Made by a program: the position numbers and the translations under genes | Part shown: piece by piece, positions 20,279-31,327 of the stretch | Position numbering within the stretch: the first letter of the stretch is position 1 | How the letters are laid out: each line of letters starts with the position of its first letter | DNA from: Styela clava | Lineage: Eukaryota; Chordata; Ascidiacea; Stolidobranchia; Styelidae | NCBI RefSeq assembly: GCF_964204865.1 | Contig: NC_135258.1 | Span: 7,059,001-7,123,000, forward strand | Reading direction: 5' to 3' | Length of the DNA: 64,000 nucleotides | Notes under the pieces: model-generated | The model's input: only the letters and a program-made list of their open reading frames with translations | Told to the model about the DNA's origin: nothing | Databases searched by the model: none

Positions 20279-21753
20279 GAATTTGTTACAGTACCGGTGT
20301 GTTTTTAGTACAGCACTGCAGTATGCCAACATGTTTAGTACAATATGGTACCTACTACCGGTACAGTATGTTTTTAGAACTGCAGGAGGACATCGAGATA
20401 TTATAAGACATAGTACGGTACCGGTACTGTAGTACAGTAGTACCGTTTGGTACCGGTACCGTATTGAAAATAAATATCCAGAGTTCTTGATTCCCGAATG
20501 ATAAAAAGAACATGTCGCGAACTGACGAAGCTAAGCATGTAAGCACGGTCTGAAGTTTAATGACAGTGCGGGACACTGACAGGAGACTGCTACAGCAATG
20601 GTTGTCGGAACTTTCCAGCTTGCCACATACAGACGTGGGGTGGTGTAGCCAGTCTGCGGACGATTTCATTCAAACCGCTGTAAAACAAAAACCAATATTT
20701 CCAACCCGTTTTCACCGTAGGTGCATTGACCTTTAATCTACACGCTAAACCTTGAATTAACTTTCTACGACCAGGGGTTAAAGCTATGTACAAACCATGA
20801 AGTACGACATTCTGAAGACGTATTTGCGACCGAACGCCCAGTGTGCGACCACGGATTTCAAGCCTTGAACATCGTTTCTGCTGCGACGAGATTAGGGCAT
20901 ACGCAGCCATGCATGAAAAAAATAGGCTTTTAATTGCATTTCTGACCATCATATATTTCAGTATTTTAAGAACAAAACTCGACAAATTATAAACAAAGCA
21001 CCGCATCACAGCAATCAAACAGACAAAAACATGGTGGTTGCAAATTGGTCGACAAATATATTATCGACGTATTGGAAATGCGCACCCCCCTATTCCCCCT
21101 TCTTTAAATGTAGAAACGCGAAACTTTAAAGATGGTTAAAAGAAACACAACTCTACCCACCTGCCAAATTTCATCTTTTTATCTCTTATATTCTGTATAT
21201 TTGTATGGATTTTCAAGCTTTTTTAAAGGGACAATGGGTAGTTGGCGACATGGAAAACTGGTCCGTTTTTGTTCTTTGGTCGGGTTTTCGGTCGTAACTT
21301 TTTTGTTTGGGGCTGCATTTCAGTGTAATTTCACAGAGCTACGAGGGATAAGCGGAAGATAACGTGTGAGAAATATCGTCGCAGTTCGTTAATTTTTTCG
21401 GCATTAATTTAATCGATGAAGTTGATGGTCGCAAATAGGTCGTGGCCGCAAAGTGGGTAAGCCACCCTAATAAAAAATATTGCTGTATAGACTATAGAGC
21501 ACATTACTGCATTAATTCAATTATCATCACAGTCCTGCGGTCAGGGATGTCTCGCAGAATGGTCTTTTAGCCACCCTTTTTGTAAATACTATTTCACAAT
21601 TACAGAATTAGTCTATTTAAGGCCAAGACTGCGAAAGATTGCTTTCAAGGGTTTCTGTACCAATGTTCAAAGTTTCAAATCCTATATTTATCATTCTATT
21701 TCAATTTTCAACAAAGCCATCATTGTTTAATAATAATAGTAGTTTTTACAAAG
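20279..21753. other. Intergenic region upstream of VPS53
   Basis: 20280-20465 is rich in taccggtac motifs and related palindromes. The rest has no recognisable gene; the open frames have no motif. The last ~100 bases before the VPS53 ATG are AT-rich with a pyrimidine-poor leader; no TATA box or splice acceptor decides the start. Confidence 0.55.
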
Positions 21754-24345
21754 ATGGCGGACTTGGATGCAGATGATCCGACTGAGGAGTTATATCCAAA
21801 AGAAGTTCAAGAATTGCTTGAAACGATTGTTCAGAGTGATGATCCACTTCAACATGCTAATTTTGACGTCATTGATTATATCAATAAATTATTTCCCACT
21901 GAGCAATCATTGTCGAACATTGATGATGTTGTTGGAAATATCGAAAGTCAAATTCAAGATCTTGATGAAGACATACGACATGCAATTCACGCACAAACTC
22001 ATGCTGTTGTAGAAGGTGAGGAAGCGTTAGAAGAAGCACAAAAATCAATTCAAGATCTTTTCGTTATGATAAAAAACATAAAGGATCGCGCAGAACAGTC
22101 TGAAGAAACTGTTAAAGAAATAACAAGAGATATAAAGCAATTAGACACTGCGAAACGTAATTTAACTAGTTCAATAACAACGTTAAATCATTTGCACATG
22201 CTGACAGGTGGTGTGGAAACTCTAGTCGGCTTATCACAAAAACGACGGTACGGAGAAGCCGCTAGTCTCCTTGAAGGTGTTCTGAATGTGCTGGAACATT
22301 TTAAAAATTATCATTCTATTCCTGCTGTCAAAGATCTTGTAAACAAGGTAGATGATATCAAATCTACTTTGACTCAGCAAATATTTGCGGATTTTGAACA
22401 TGCTTTTGAAAATAAATCTGGTGGTAGACCTAATGTTAATATAGCTCTGTTGAGCGAAGCCTGCCTAGTTGCCAATGCACTTGGAGGTAATGTGAAAAAT
22501 GAACTTATCAAAAAGTTTGTGAAAAGTCAGTTGGCAGAGTATAATGTTCTATTTGAGGCTTCTCAAGATTGTGCCTGGCTTGATAAGATTGATCGCAGAT
22601 ATGCATGGATAAAACGTGCTTTGATGGATTTTGAAGAAAGATATGTGAAACTATTCCCACAGAACTGGGAGGTATCAGAATGCATTGCAGTTCAGTTTTG
22701 CTACATAACAAACCGAGAGCTTGGTAATATCATGAAAACTAGATCCAATGAAATTGACGTCAAATTACTTCTTTTTGCCATTCAACGAACAACAAATTTT
22801 GAAACTTTGCTGAGTAAGCGGCTTTCGGGAGTTACATTGAAGGAAAATAAAACAATTACCAAGCTAACAACAAAAGAACCTGTGGATATAGATCCATCCA
22901 ATCCATTTTATGAAGAGGTGGTGAAAGAAATGAACAGTGAAGCTGAAGAGAATCCCAAAGAATCAAAACCTGCTGATCCACCTTCAAAAATAGAAAATCC
23001 GTTCATGGGTTTGATATCAAAATGCTTTGAATCACATCTTGATGTCTATATTCAGTCTCAGGACCGCAACCTAGCTGAGCTCATTTCCAAATTTCAGCAG
23101 GATTTCCAAGAACATCAAGCCCAAGCAAAACAGTCGATTGTGGCTGGTGCTGCTATGCAATGTGAAGTCTTGCCCACATGTGCAGATTTATTTGTTTATT
23201 ATAAAAAATGCATGGTACAATGTTCTCAATTAAGCACAGGTGAACCAATGGTTTCTTTGACACATCTTTTTCAAAAATATCTGAGAGAATATGCTACAAA
23301 ACTGCTTTCAAACAACTTGCCAAAGTTATCAGCTGCTCCTACTTCAAGCGTCAGTATGCCTGGGAATATCACCTTTTCTTCAGTCACAAATTTAATCAAA
23401 GAGACAACATCTAGTCTAAAAGAAGGGTCGTCTCCTGAAACTCATAAGTTAAACACTCAAGAGTTGTGTGTAACCTGTTCTATGTTGTGCACTGCGGATT
23501 ATTGTCTTGAAACGACTCAACAACTGCAAGAAAAATTACGACAAAAAGTGGATACCGATCTCGTTAAAAAAGTAGATTTATCAGGTGAATGTGACACGTT
23601 CAGCACTGTTGTTACAAGTTGCATTCAGTTATTAGTGCATGATCTTATTGCATCGTGTGACCCCGCTTTCTATGCGATGTCAAAAGTATCGTGGATGTCT
23701 GTGGAGCAAGTCGGTGATCAGAGTAGTTATGTCACGGCAATTACGTCTCATGTGAAGCAATCCGTTCCACAGATTCGTGATAACCTTTCATCTGTACGAA
23801 AATATTTCACGCAATTTTGCATGAAGTTCGCAAATAATTTCATACCTCGGTTTGTTAGTTCTTTATACAAATGTAAGCCTATTGGAACAGTTGGAACAGA
23901 GCAATTACTTCTTGATGCTCATTCTTTAAAAACACTTTTACTTGATTTGCCTTCAATTGGATCTCAAATTAGCAGAAAAGCACCTTCATCGTATACCAAA
24001 ATTGTAATCAAAGGAATGACAAAGGCAGAAATGCTTCTCAAAGTGGTGATGTATCCACATGATCCAGCAGATGCTTTTGTAGCTAACTATAGCAGACTGT
24101 TATCTTCTGCAGAAGCCGATACCTTCCAGAAAGTTTTAGAAATGAAGGGGTTAAAACGTTCAGAACAAGCTCCCTTGTTGGAAATATTCTGGCGAAAACA
24201 ACCTGTTCCTACTGATACTACTACTCTACCACAAGGTGGTGCTACAAATTCACATGTTGCTACTTCAATTCTTGGAAGTTTAGCCGATCTGGATTCAAAT
24301 TCAAGAATCAGAAAGTTGGAGAAGTTAATCAAGAAGAGATTGTAA
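21754..24345 (+). CDS. VPS53: VPS53, subunit of GARP/EARP tethering complexes
   Basis: VPS53 pairs with VPS51, VPS52 and VPS54 (GARP, endosome-to-Golgi) or VPS50 (EARP, recycling endosomes) and helps tether incoming vesicles. The 863-residue protein runs end to end in one frame. N-terminal family signatures include DYINKLFPTEQSLSNID (about residues 40-57), a coiled-coil stretch (about 60-150) with VKEITRDIKQLD, and TSSITTLNHLHML. The middle has WLDKIDRRYAWIKR, DLFVYYKKCMVQCSQLSTGE and RKYFTQFCMKFAN; the C-terminus ends RIRKLEKLIKKRL, as in vertebrate VPS53. Length is close to the human protein. The ATG in the MADLDADD context is the first in frame. Odd: no intron, while other genes here and vertebrate VPS53 have many. 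NEK10 follows on the same strand 1.08 kb later. Confidence 0.97.
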   Translation: MADLDADDPTEELYPKEVQELLETIVQSDDPLQHANFDVIDYINKLFPTEQSLSNIDDVVGNIESQIQDLDEDIRHAIHAQTHAVVEGEEALEEAQKSIQDLFVMIKNIKDRAEQSEETVKEITRDIKQLDTAKRNLTSSITTLNHLHMLTGGVETLVGLSQKRRYGEAASLLEGVLNVLEHFKNYHSIPAVKDLVNKVDDIKSTLTQQIFADFEHAFENKSGGRPNVNIALLSEACLVANALGGNVKNELIKKFVKSQLAEYNVLFEASQDCAWLDKIDRRYAWIKRALMDFEERYVKLFPQNWEVSECIAVQFCYITNRELGNIMKTRSNEIDVKLLLFAIQRTTNFETLLSKRLSGVTLKENKTITKLTTKEPVDIDPSNPFYEEVVKEMNSEAEENPKESKPADPPSKIENPFMGLISKCFESHLDVYIQSQDRNLAELISKFQQDFQEHQAQAKQSIVAGAAMQCEVLPTCADLFVYYKKCMVQCSQLSTGEPMVSLTHLFQKYLREYATKLLSNNLPKLSAAPTSSVSMPGNITFSSVTNLIKETTSSLKEGSSPETHKLNTQELCVTCSMLCTADYCLETTQQLQEKLRQKVDTDLVKKVDLSGECDTFSTVVTSCIQLLVHDLIASCDPAFYAMSKVSWMSVEQVGDQSSYVTAITSHVKQSVPQIRDNLSSVRKYFTQFCMKFANNFIPRFVSSLYKCKPIGTVGTEQLLLDAHSLKTLLLDLPSIGSQISRKAPSSYTKIVIKGMTKAEMLLKVVMYPHDPADAFVANYSRLLSSAEADTFQKVLEMKGLKRSEQAPLLEIFWRKQPVPTDTTTLPQGGATNSHVATSILGSLADLDSNSRIRKLEKLIKKRL

Positions 24346-25420
24346 AATTGTTTGAATTTGAAAATAACTAGTTACTGTCAGATTTTAATAGTTAATTATA
24401 TCAATCATAATGGAAATCGATATTCTCTCCAATGAAATAATATTTTAGAATTTATTCAATGATATAAAACCCTTTATGAATGAAACTCTGTTATTGTATT
24501 TGACATTCCATTTTTATCTTGTATTAACATAATAGAATGCAACGAATTATTATTGAATTTAGTGAACACCATGCTTTTTCCAATATTTGGATGTTATGAA
24601 AAAAATTTTGTTGTTCGGGTAAACTATGCAGCAAAATGCAATTTAAGTCAAATTCAGTTAAGTTCACAACTTAGTTTTGTTGCAAATTTCGGGTTAGAAA
24701 AATTAACTTTGCTGGTAGAAGTTTTTTCAAAAACCCGTAATTTTTCTCTTGATTGTGAAACGTATAGTGGTATCCTGTCTATGAATTTGTTATGGTTGTT
24801 AATGGTCAACTTGTTTGGAAATTCCAATGGCTGGTTTTCTGTGATGATATTTTTTGTCATGTCATACACTATTGTGTTTTATGTGTTTCAATTTATTGCC
24901 AAGTTACGGTGCTGTCATATACTGTATAATGTCCTTTATATATATTATTGAGTTTATAGCTATCATAGTTCTTGCAGATATGGTCTGCTTGTTTGTGTTA
25001 TAAATTAGACTAGCCAAAATAATGTAGGTCCAATAATCTTAAAAATAATAGTCAAGAACTTTAAAATTCTAAATGTTCCAATTCCAAGATGAAATGTATG
25101 TGTATCATCTTGAATCATTTACCGAAACACTCGGCAATAAATTCAAACCCATGGCCCCATGTAAAGTTAATATGATTTTTTTCTCGATGCTTTATTAACT
25201 TAAACGTATAAGCACTATATGGCTGTGTGCAATTCAATGTTATTTCTGTCGTAGTATCATAATATAATAATATTAGAATAATAATGTGAAATCTTTTTAC
25301 AGTTTGGTAAGGTATCGGTAAATAGTATAACAAAATGTTGACTTGGTATCAACTTGTAAAGGAAGACTAAAACTTGAGAATGAATATCTGAAGAGTTAGA
25401 TTTTATGGAATGAAAAAAAT
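24346..25420. other. VPS53-NEK10 intergenic
   Basis: AT-rich, no gene seen; the frame at 24553-24951 is Phe/Leu-rich without a motif. No canonical AATAAA is evident just after VPS53. A loose palindrome GTTGACTTGGTATCAAC lies at about 25337, 80 bp before the NEK10 ATG; it is not a good X-box. Confidence 0.55.
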
Positions 25421-28400
25421 ATGTCTGGAAGTACGAAGAGGAAAACTGAAACGACGAAAAATAGTGAAGAAACGAAATTAACCAAACTTATACAACTGAC
25501 AAAATCCAATGATGCTCTTGTGACCAACAATTCCCAAACACCCGATAAATCTGATGGACAAAATCAAAAATTGAAAAATGAAATCGAATTATTGGATTGG
25601 TTTGGGAGTATTTATCAGAGTGAGAGGAAATTTGCTCAACACAAACATAGAGCTAGATTTGTTGAACTTTTCACCAATTTAATCAAATTTAGATTAACTC
25701 ACACAGACTGGCCACAACGTAACACATATGATCTCATATCAAGGTGTTTGATTTGTCTTCGGATCTTAATAAGAGACTCAAATTTTCAGAGAAAAATAGT
25801 TGAAATTGGCGGAATTTCCTCATTAACAGAGCAATATAGAATTGCTGCCGAGTACTATCTATCCCAAACAGATAACTGTTATCTTGTTGATGTATTAAGC
25901 AATATATCTCTAATGCTCAGAAAATTGGCAACCACGGAGAGTAACAAAAGTATTTTAATTGGAAATGATGTCCACCAGATCACAACTTCTTTACTTGATG
26001 CTACGGACACTTTCATCTTACAATGTGCCTTGTTGATACTACTTGATCTTTCATCGAATCCTAAAATTTGTGATTACATTGCTTCATTGTCTTACGTTGT
26101 TGAAAAACTTGTGCGAATTATTGAGGAATATGACAACAATTCGAGAGTTCATGCCGCCAATTTATTGCGAGGATTCTGTTCGAACCGCAAAATTTGTGAG
26201 CAGCTGATCATATTTGATTGTTTACCCGTGTTGTTAAGTGTTTTGCATCACGGAGATCAATGCGTTCTTCTTTTACATATCGTATGGATTCTGGTTCTGT
26301 TATGTAAGGACCCACAACATGTTAAAGATATCAGGTCTTTAGGTGGAATTCCTTTACTTCTTAATTTACTGCAGGATGACAGAACACTGACTGTTGAACG
26401 ACACGAGGTCACAAGTGCAAATATGAGGACAGGTAGAACTCAACCTGTTTTAACAGCACGAAGTGCCAGTGGTGACGCCACACCTGACTCTGAAGCGTTG
26501 GAACAAATTTTGAAACTCAAAAGCGTTTGTTGTACAGCGCTTTCTGAGCTTAGCTTAGATAATGCACAGACTGTGGTTGAAGGCAATGGTGTATATATTA
26601 TAGCTAAGTTAATTTTACCTGAAGATCTCCCTTCAAGTTGTACATCTTCTGCTTTGCATTTACAACTGAATGCGTTTCGGGCTCTGCGCTTTTTGTTTTC
26701 AATGGAGCGTAACAGGAGACTTTTTAAGCGATTGTTTCCATCTGAAATGTTTCAAACATTTATTGACATTGGACATTATGTCAGAAGCCAGGATAGCTAT
26801 CAACCCTTGGTAGATGCGCTCAATAAACTTGGAGAAGAATCTCTTGAGAATGTTATAGAAAATATTGAAGAACTGAATCAAAATAGAAAACCAAGACGTT
26901 TTATTAAAGGAATTTATGCTGTGATGGATTTACTAGGAAGTGGTGCGTTTGGTTCAGTATATAAAGTCAAAAAAGAGAATGAAGAAAAAGCATTAGCTCT
27001 CAAAGAAGTCAGTATCTTTGTTGGTGGCAAAGAAAAAGGTGGGAAAAGCCGACAGAAGAGACGAGAGCTTGATGAAATTGTCCGTGAATTAACAATTATC
27101 AAGGAACAACTCAGGCACCCAAACGTTGTTCGATATTATAAAACATTCCAGGAAAACGACAGGTTATACATTGAAATGGAATTGATAGAAGGAGCTTCAT
27201 TGCAAGAGCATTTCAATGCTCTTATCGAAAAGAAACAAAATGGAATGGAAGCAGACAGAGTTTGGAGAGTGTTGATACAACTCTGCCTTGCGTTGCGGTA
27301 TTTACACAAAGAAAAAAATATTGTCCATCGAGATTTAACTCCTGGAAATATAATGCTTGGAGAAAATGATCATGTTACAATCACTGATTTTGGCTTGGCC
27401 AAACAAAAACAAGATGAGAGTAAATTGTATTCAGTAGTCGGTACTTTATTATATTCATGTCCTGAGATAATAAAAAGCGAACCATATGGTGAAAAAGCTG
27501 ATATCTGGGCATTGGGTTGTATCTTATATCAAATGACAACTTTGAAACCACCTTTTCCTTCCGATAACATGCTGTCTCTTGCGAAGAAAATTGTCGAAGC
27601 CAAGTTTGAAAACGTACCGGGTACTTCAGAATATGTTTCTCAAATTAATTTTGCTGTCACCAAGTGTCTAACCGTTGAACCAGAACATCGTCCTGATATC
27701 GTAGAAGTTGTGAGTTTGATTGCAGCTCCGATGTTAAGATACACCGATAATGTAACAAAGCTTTATCACAAGTCTGAGAGAAAATTGGAAAAAGAGCGAA
27801 GGCGAACACAAAGGAATTACCACGAAGCAAAAAGGAATATGGAAAATTATAGAAGTCTGTTCAAAGCATCACAAGAGAGCAATAATCGTATTTATCGTAA
27901 TTTTTCAATGTCTAATGCTCACACGTTTACCCAGCAAGAAAAATTTTCAAGCTTTAATCCAAATGTAAGCTCACCTGCTATATTTACACCAGTGACCCCT
28001 CCAAATGGCCATCAACGACAACAATCTGGCGAGGCAACAAGTCCTGGTTCTGATGTGTTTTCTGAAGCTTCATCGTCTGGTTATGCTAGTTTAATGGATG
28101 CATTTCCATCCGATGCGAAACAGCCACACCCTCCAAGATCACGCCCCAATTCCGCTAAGAATCAATCAATAAAAAAGCAGGATTTACCATGTCGTGCTTT
28201 GAGTTTTGATATGTCAGAGCAAGGTACTACAAAGGATTCCTCTCTTAGTCGAGTCGGAACTGCATCTCGTGGAAGGCCTGGATCTGCAAGCAATGCAGGT
28301 ACTTTAACAATTTCACCAAGAAAAGTTCGACAAATAAATGATCCGGTGCAAACAATGTTACATCAACTTCACAAGATTATTTTCATCGACCAACTGCCCC

Positions 28401-28741
28401 CGACATCTGAAGTAAATTTCTGTAGACGAATAATATCAAGATACAAGCGAGCATTATTTTCACCACAAAGTAGTTCAGTTCATTTGAAAACTGAGCTGAA
28501 AAAATTGCTTTCCGGGTCTCAGGATTATATTGATGCATTTCCTATGAATGAGGCATCATCTCTTGCCCGTCAAGCTACAGCTGAGGTTGCTGCGAAAGAG
28601 TTGCCTGGGAACGGGGTCAATTCTGTGACCTCGTCGCCGTCGACAACAGGAGAAGAAGGCGTGACTTATTCACAAATGTATTCAATGATTGAAAAGGTTT
28701 TATGTGAATGTGGTTATTATGATGTTACCAGAGTGTTATAA
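25421..28741 (+). CDS. NEK10: NEK10 protein kinase
   Basis: NIMA-related Ser/Thr kinase; in vertebrates NEK10 acts in ciliogenesis and motile cilia and in the DNA-damage checkpoint. The 1106-residue protein is complete in one exon. Order: an armadillo-type helical region (about residues 60-480), the kinase domain (about 497-770), a basic coiled coil (about 783-825, ERKLEKERRRTQRNYHEAKR), a Ser/Pro-rich linker, and a conserved C-terminal block (KVRQINDPVQTML, HKIIFIDQLPP, EGVTYSQMYSMIEKVL). Kinase motifs are intact: LGSGAFGSVYK, the lysine in LALKEVS, HRDLTPGN (Thr-Pro after HRDL, typical of NEK10), DFGLAK, CPEII and ADIWALGCILYQM. Upstream ATGs are not in frame, so the start MSGSTKRKTE is reasonable. 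Odd: intronless, like VPS53 next door. Orthology is firm; the ciliary role is known from other animals. Confidence 0.96.
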   Translation: MSGSTKRKTETTKNSEETKLTKLIQLTKSNDALVTNNSQTPDKSDGQNQKLKNEIELLDWFGSIYQSERKFAQHKHRARFVELFTNLIKFRLTHTDWPQRNTYDLISRCLICLRILIRDSNFQRKIVEIGGISSLTEQYRIAAEYYLSQTDNCYLVDVLSNISLMLRKLATTESNKSILIGNDVHQITTSLLDATDTFILQCALLILLDLSSNPKICDYIASLSYVVEKLVRIIEEYDNNSRVHAANLLRGFCSNRKICEQLIIFDCLPVLLSVLHHGDQCVLLLHIVWILVLLCKDPQHVKDIRSLGGIPLLLNLLQDDRTLTVERHEVTSANMRTGRTQPVLTARSASGDATPDSEALEQILKLKSVCCTALSELSLDNAQTVVEGNGVYIIAKLILPEDLPSSCTSSALHLQLNAFRALRFLFSMERNRRLFKRLFPSEMFQTFIDIGHYVRSQDSYQPLVDALNKLGEESLENVIENIEELNQNRKPRRFIKGIYAVMDLLGSGAFGSVYKVKKENEEKALALKEVSIFVGGKEKGGKSRQKRRELDEIVRELTIIKEQLRHPNVVRYYKTFQENDRLYIEMELIEGASLQEHFNALIEKKQNGMEADRVWRVLIQLCLALRYLHKEKNIVHRDLTPGNIMLGENDHVTITDFGLAKQKQDESKLYSVVGTLLYSCPEIIKSEPYGEKADIWALGCILYQMTTLKPPFPSDNMLSLAKKIVEAKFENVPGTSEYVSQINFAVTKCLTVEPEHRPDIVEVVSLIAAPMLRYTDNVTKLYHKSERKLEKERRRTQRNYHEAKRNMENYRSLFKASQESNNRIYRNFSMSNAHTFTQQEKFSSFNPNVSSPAIFTPVTPPNGHQRQQSGEATSPGSDVFSEASSSGYASLMDAFPSDAKQPHPPRSRPNSAKNQSIKKQDLPCRALSFDMSEQGTTKDSSLSRVGTASRGRPGSASNAGTLTISPRKVRQINDPVQTMLHQLHKIIFIDQLPPTSEVNFCRRIISRYKRALFSPQSSSVHLKTELKKLLSGSQDYIDAFPMNEASSLARQATAEVAAKELPGNGVNSVTSSPSTTGEEGVTYSQMYSMIEKVLCECGYYDVTRVL

Positions 28742-29883
28742 AAAGTTCCTGTACATTATATCCCAATATATACGACAATATTTCCATCAATAATAGTATG
28801 TGATAATAATTGCAAGAACTAAATTGGAAATGGTGATATTTATCAGAAACTACAAAAGATAAATTTAGTTATAAAAAAGATAAAGATGGCTATAAATGAT
28901 AAATTTGCTGAAATTATCTTCATCATTAAAATTGAACCACAGCCTTTCTTTATATCAGAATACTCCATACCTTTTATAAATTAATATGAAGATTTGGAAT
29001 AGACACAGACAGTCTTTCTTTGCCAAGTAATGGTTTTAGTAATATTGGTCAATCAATTTAGGTTGATAGACTTACCATATATCCCCGCATATTAGCCAAC
29101 TAACTTCCTAAAAACAGCCCTAAGATGGTGAATTTATAGAAATTCGCATATAAGCCAACCCTACAAATCGTAACATGCTGTACGCGTCGATCACAGAAAA
29201 TGATTGCAGAAGAGAATTAGTGCGATCAGAGTTATGCGTGTATAAGCAGAATTTAAGAGTTATGTGGGTAAAGGCTGACCCCTTAGTTTGGCAACTTTTT
29301 TTGAGTTTTAACCCAATATACGGTAACACATTTTTTATTTACAGTGTAGTAATATGCTTTTCGTAAAGTTTCCATATTCCCAGCAAAATTTATTTCTGAC
29401 ATTGTAGTGTGTAAAAACCATGTTTTAATAAGTGGAGATGAAGTTTCATTTTCATAAAAAGCCATACATCAATCTTTTTAGGCACAACAATATTTAAAGT
29501 AAAACCACAGATATTGCTGATTATTTTTGGTTTTTTGCCCCCTGTCATTCCAACTTTTTTTACTCGCTAATTCAAAAACAAGGATCATACACCTTTACTT
29601 CTTTTTACCCTGAGTTACCTAGAATTTGATATGGAAGTTTGTGTATTAGTTTCTGTAAGAAAATTTTTTTTGGCTCTGCTTCATAGCCTATCTGGAATCA
29701 TCTTTTTCAAGTGAAGTTTCATTGAATTTAGTTAAATTTGTTTCATGACTTCAATTCTATCACAACCAATAGAGTATTATGGTACCCTACAAATGTGTTC
29801 TAAGGCTAGGCATGGCTATCTTGTATAAACTGTAAGTCAATGTACAGTCAATAATAGTCATCCATCTTTGTCCATCTTTTGGT
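28742..29883. other. Intergenic, no gene seen
   Basis: 3' flank of NEK10. 29070-29330 contains ttaccatatatccccgcatat and later aatatacggtaac, weakly inverted and possibly a worn element. Open frames are short and without motifs. Confidence 0.5.
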
Positions 29884-30302
29884 TAGGGCTGGGCATTTTC
29901 GAATACCTGATGATTTCAGAATCGAATCGAATATTTTTTTCGAAACGAATCGAATCTCGAATACTTGGGAGATATATAATTGTATGTAACTGTCTTCTTG
30001 TATTTGGTCCTCCAGACACATAAATTACTAGAAACGTAAAATATATCACTCAGACAGATTGCTGAGCGTTCACACACAATAAAAAATACGTTTTCATCAA
30101 TAACTCACCACAGAAATGAGTCATATGTCAGAATTGCGTTGAAAAATATGACTTCCATAAAAAAAAAATTAGAAATTTACCTCGACAATTGGCGGAAAGG
30201 AAAAAAACAAGATGGCGGCGATTCGAAATTTCGCTTTGAACCGATTCGAATAATTTACTATTCGATTCGATTCGAATATTCGATTCGAAATGCCCAGCCC
30301 TA
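29884..30302. mobile_element. hAT-type MITE, 419 bp
   Basis: Ends TAGGGCTGGGCATTTTCGAAT and its inverted match GAAATGCCCAGCCCTA. Exact 8-bp duplication CTTTTGGT at 29876-29883 and 30303-30310. The subterminal regions are runs of GATTCGAAT-type repeats. A second, older copy is at 36790-37179. The outer TAGGGCTGGG is shared with the element at 476, so both probably use the same transposase. Confidence 0.92.
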
Positions 30303-31327
30303 CTTTTGGTATAAGGTTTGGTAACTTTCCGATAACCAGAAATATATTTTTTAAACATTTCTTATTGCACAATTTTGTTACCTAAATTTCTAGTGCTATT
30401 TTGAAGGAGACTATTCCTTCATGTATTCAAATTTGTTAGTATTGAACAATTGATCCTTGACTCGCCACACTGCTGTATGGTAACAGCTGTAGCAAATGCT
30501 ACATTTACAAAATATCTTGAATATGATAATTTTTTTGTGAAAAGTTTTTTATTACTTTAAATCGATAACATGTTTTGTCAACTCATTTTTATTTTTTGTT
30601 TCTTCATTTTTGTTAAAAGGTTCCATCACTGTTGAAATGTGTGCTTTTATATCAGTTGTTCAGTATTGTAGTTAATTTTTGCTTATTCTTGTGTCATAAT
30701 AAATTGAAACAATAACCATTGTCTTGTAATAATTCATATATTTTTATCAATGATAATATTCCTCATTGTGAAGCGACAATCTTATTTGAATAATATTTTC
30801 TTGGATAATACTCTGTAATCTCTTTGGAAATCAATTTTTTGGGCTTTCAATGTAAATTTATTTATAAAAGTTATTATTTTTCAACTGTTTGATACAAAAA
30901 ATTACATATATTTTATTAATGAATGATAAAAGTCTATTTTTGATGCCTTTGTTTCATACATTGTGACAGAATAATGGTACAGATTGGTATTTATATAAGT
31001 TAATTGTGTGTATAAATGCACAACATTTGCTATTGTGACAATCTATTTTTCATATCCTTGCTATTTGTGATTAGCAATTCTGTATAACTTGATTCATATT
31101 TCCCTTTGCCTATTCATTGTGGTGAAATATACATTTTTTCTCCAAACATGTTGACCTCCAAACAGGTCCCAAGGATAATATATCATGTTCTCATGAATTT
31201 TCCTTGTCATAAGTTTCAAGTGTGAATCAGTTTAAAGTTAAATTGGACGACTATTTTTGTTTAATTTCTCATTGTTGTGCTTGTTTTTAGATTAAAAATA
31301 TAAATTTTCTAAAAATAAAAGTAAAAA
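30303..31327. other. Intergenic, AT-rich, no gene seen
   Basis: Strongly AT-rich with no recognisable frame or repeat. The last part is the presumed promoter and 5' leader of the gene starting at 31328. Confidence 0.5.

Noticed and set aside
20590-21018. 142-codon minus-strand frame
   Set aside because: No recognisable domain, no splice partners, composition like the surrounding DNA.
21754-24345. First reading of this gene as COG4
   Set aside because: DYINKLFPTEQSLSNID, the WLDKIDRRYAWIKR block and the RIRKLEKLIKKRL end are VPS53 signatures, not COG4.
25337-25353. Palindrome GTTGACTTGGTATCAAC before NEK10 as an X-box
   Set aside because: The half-sites and spacing do not fit the RFX consensus.
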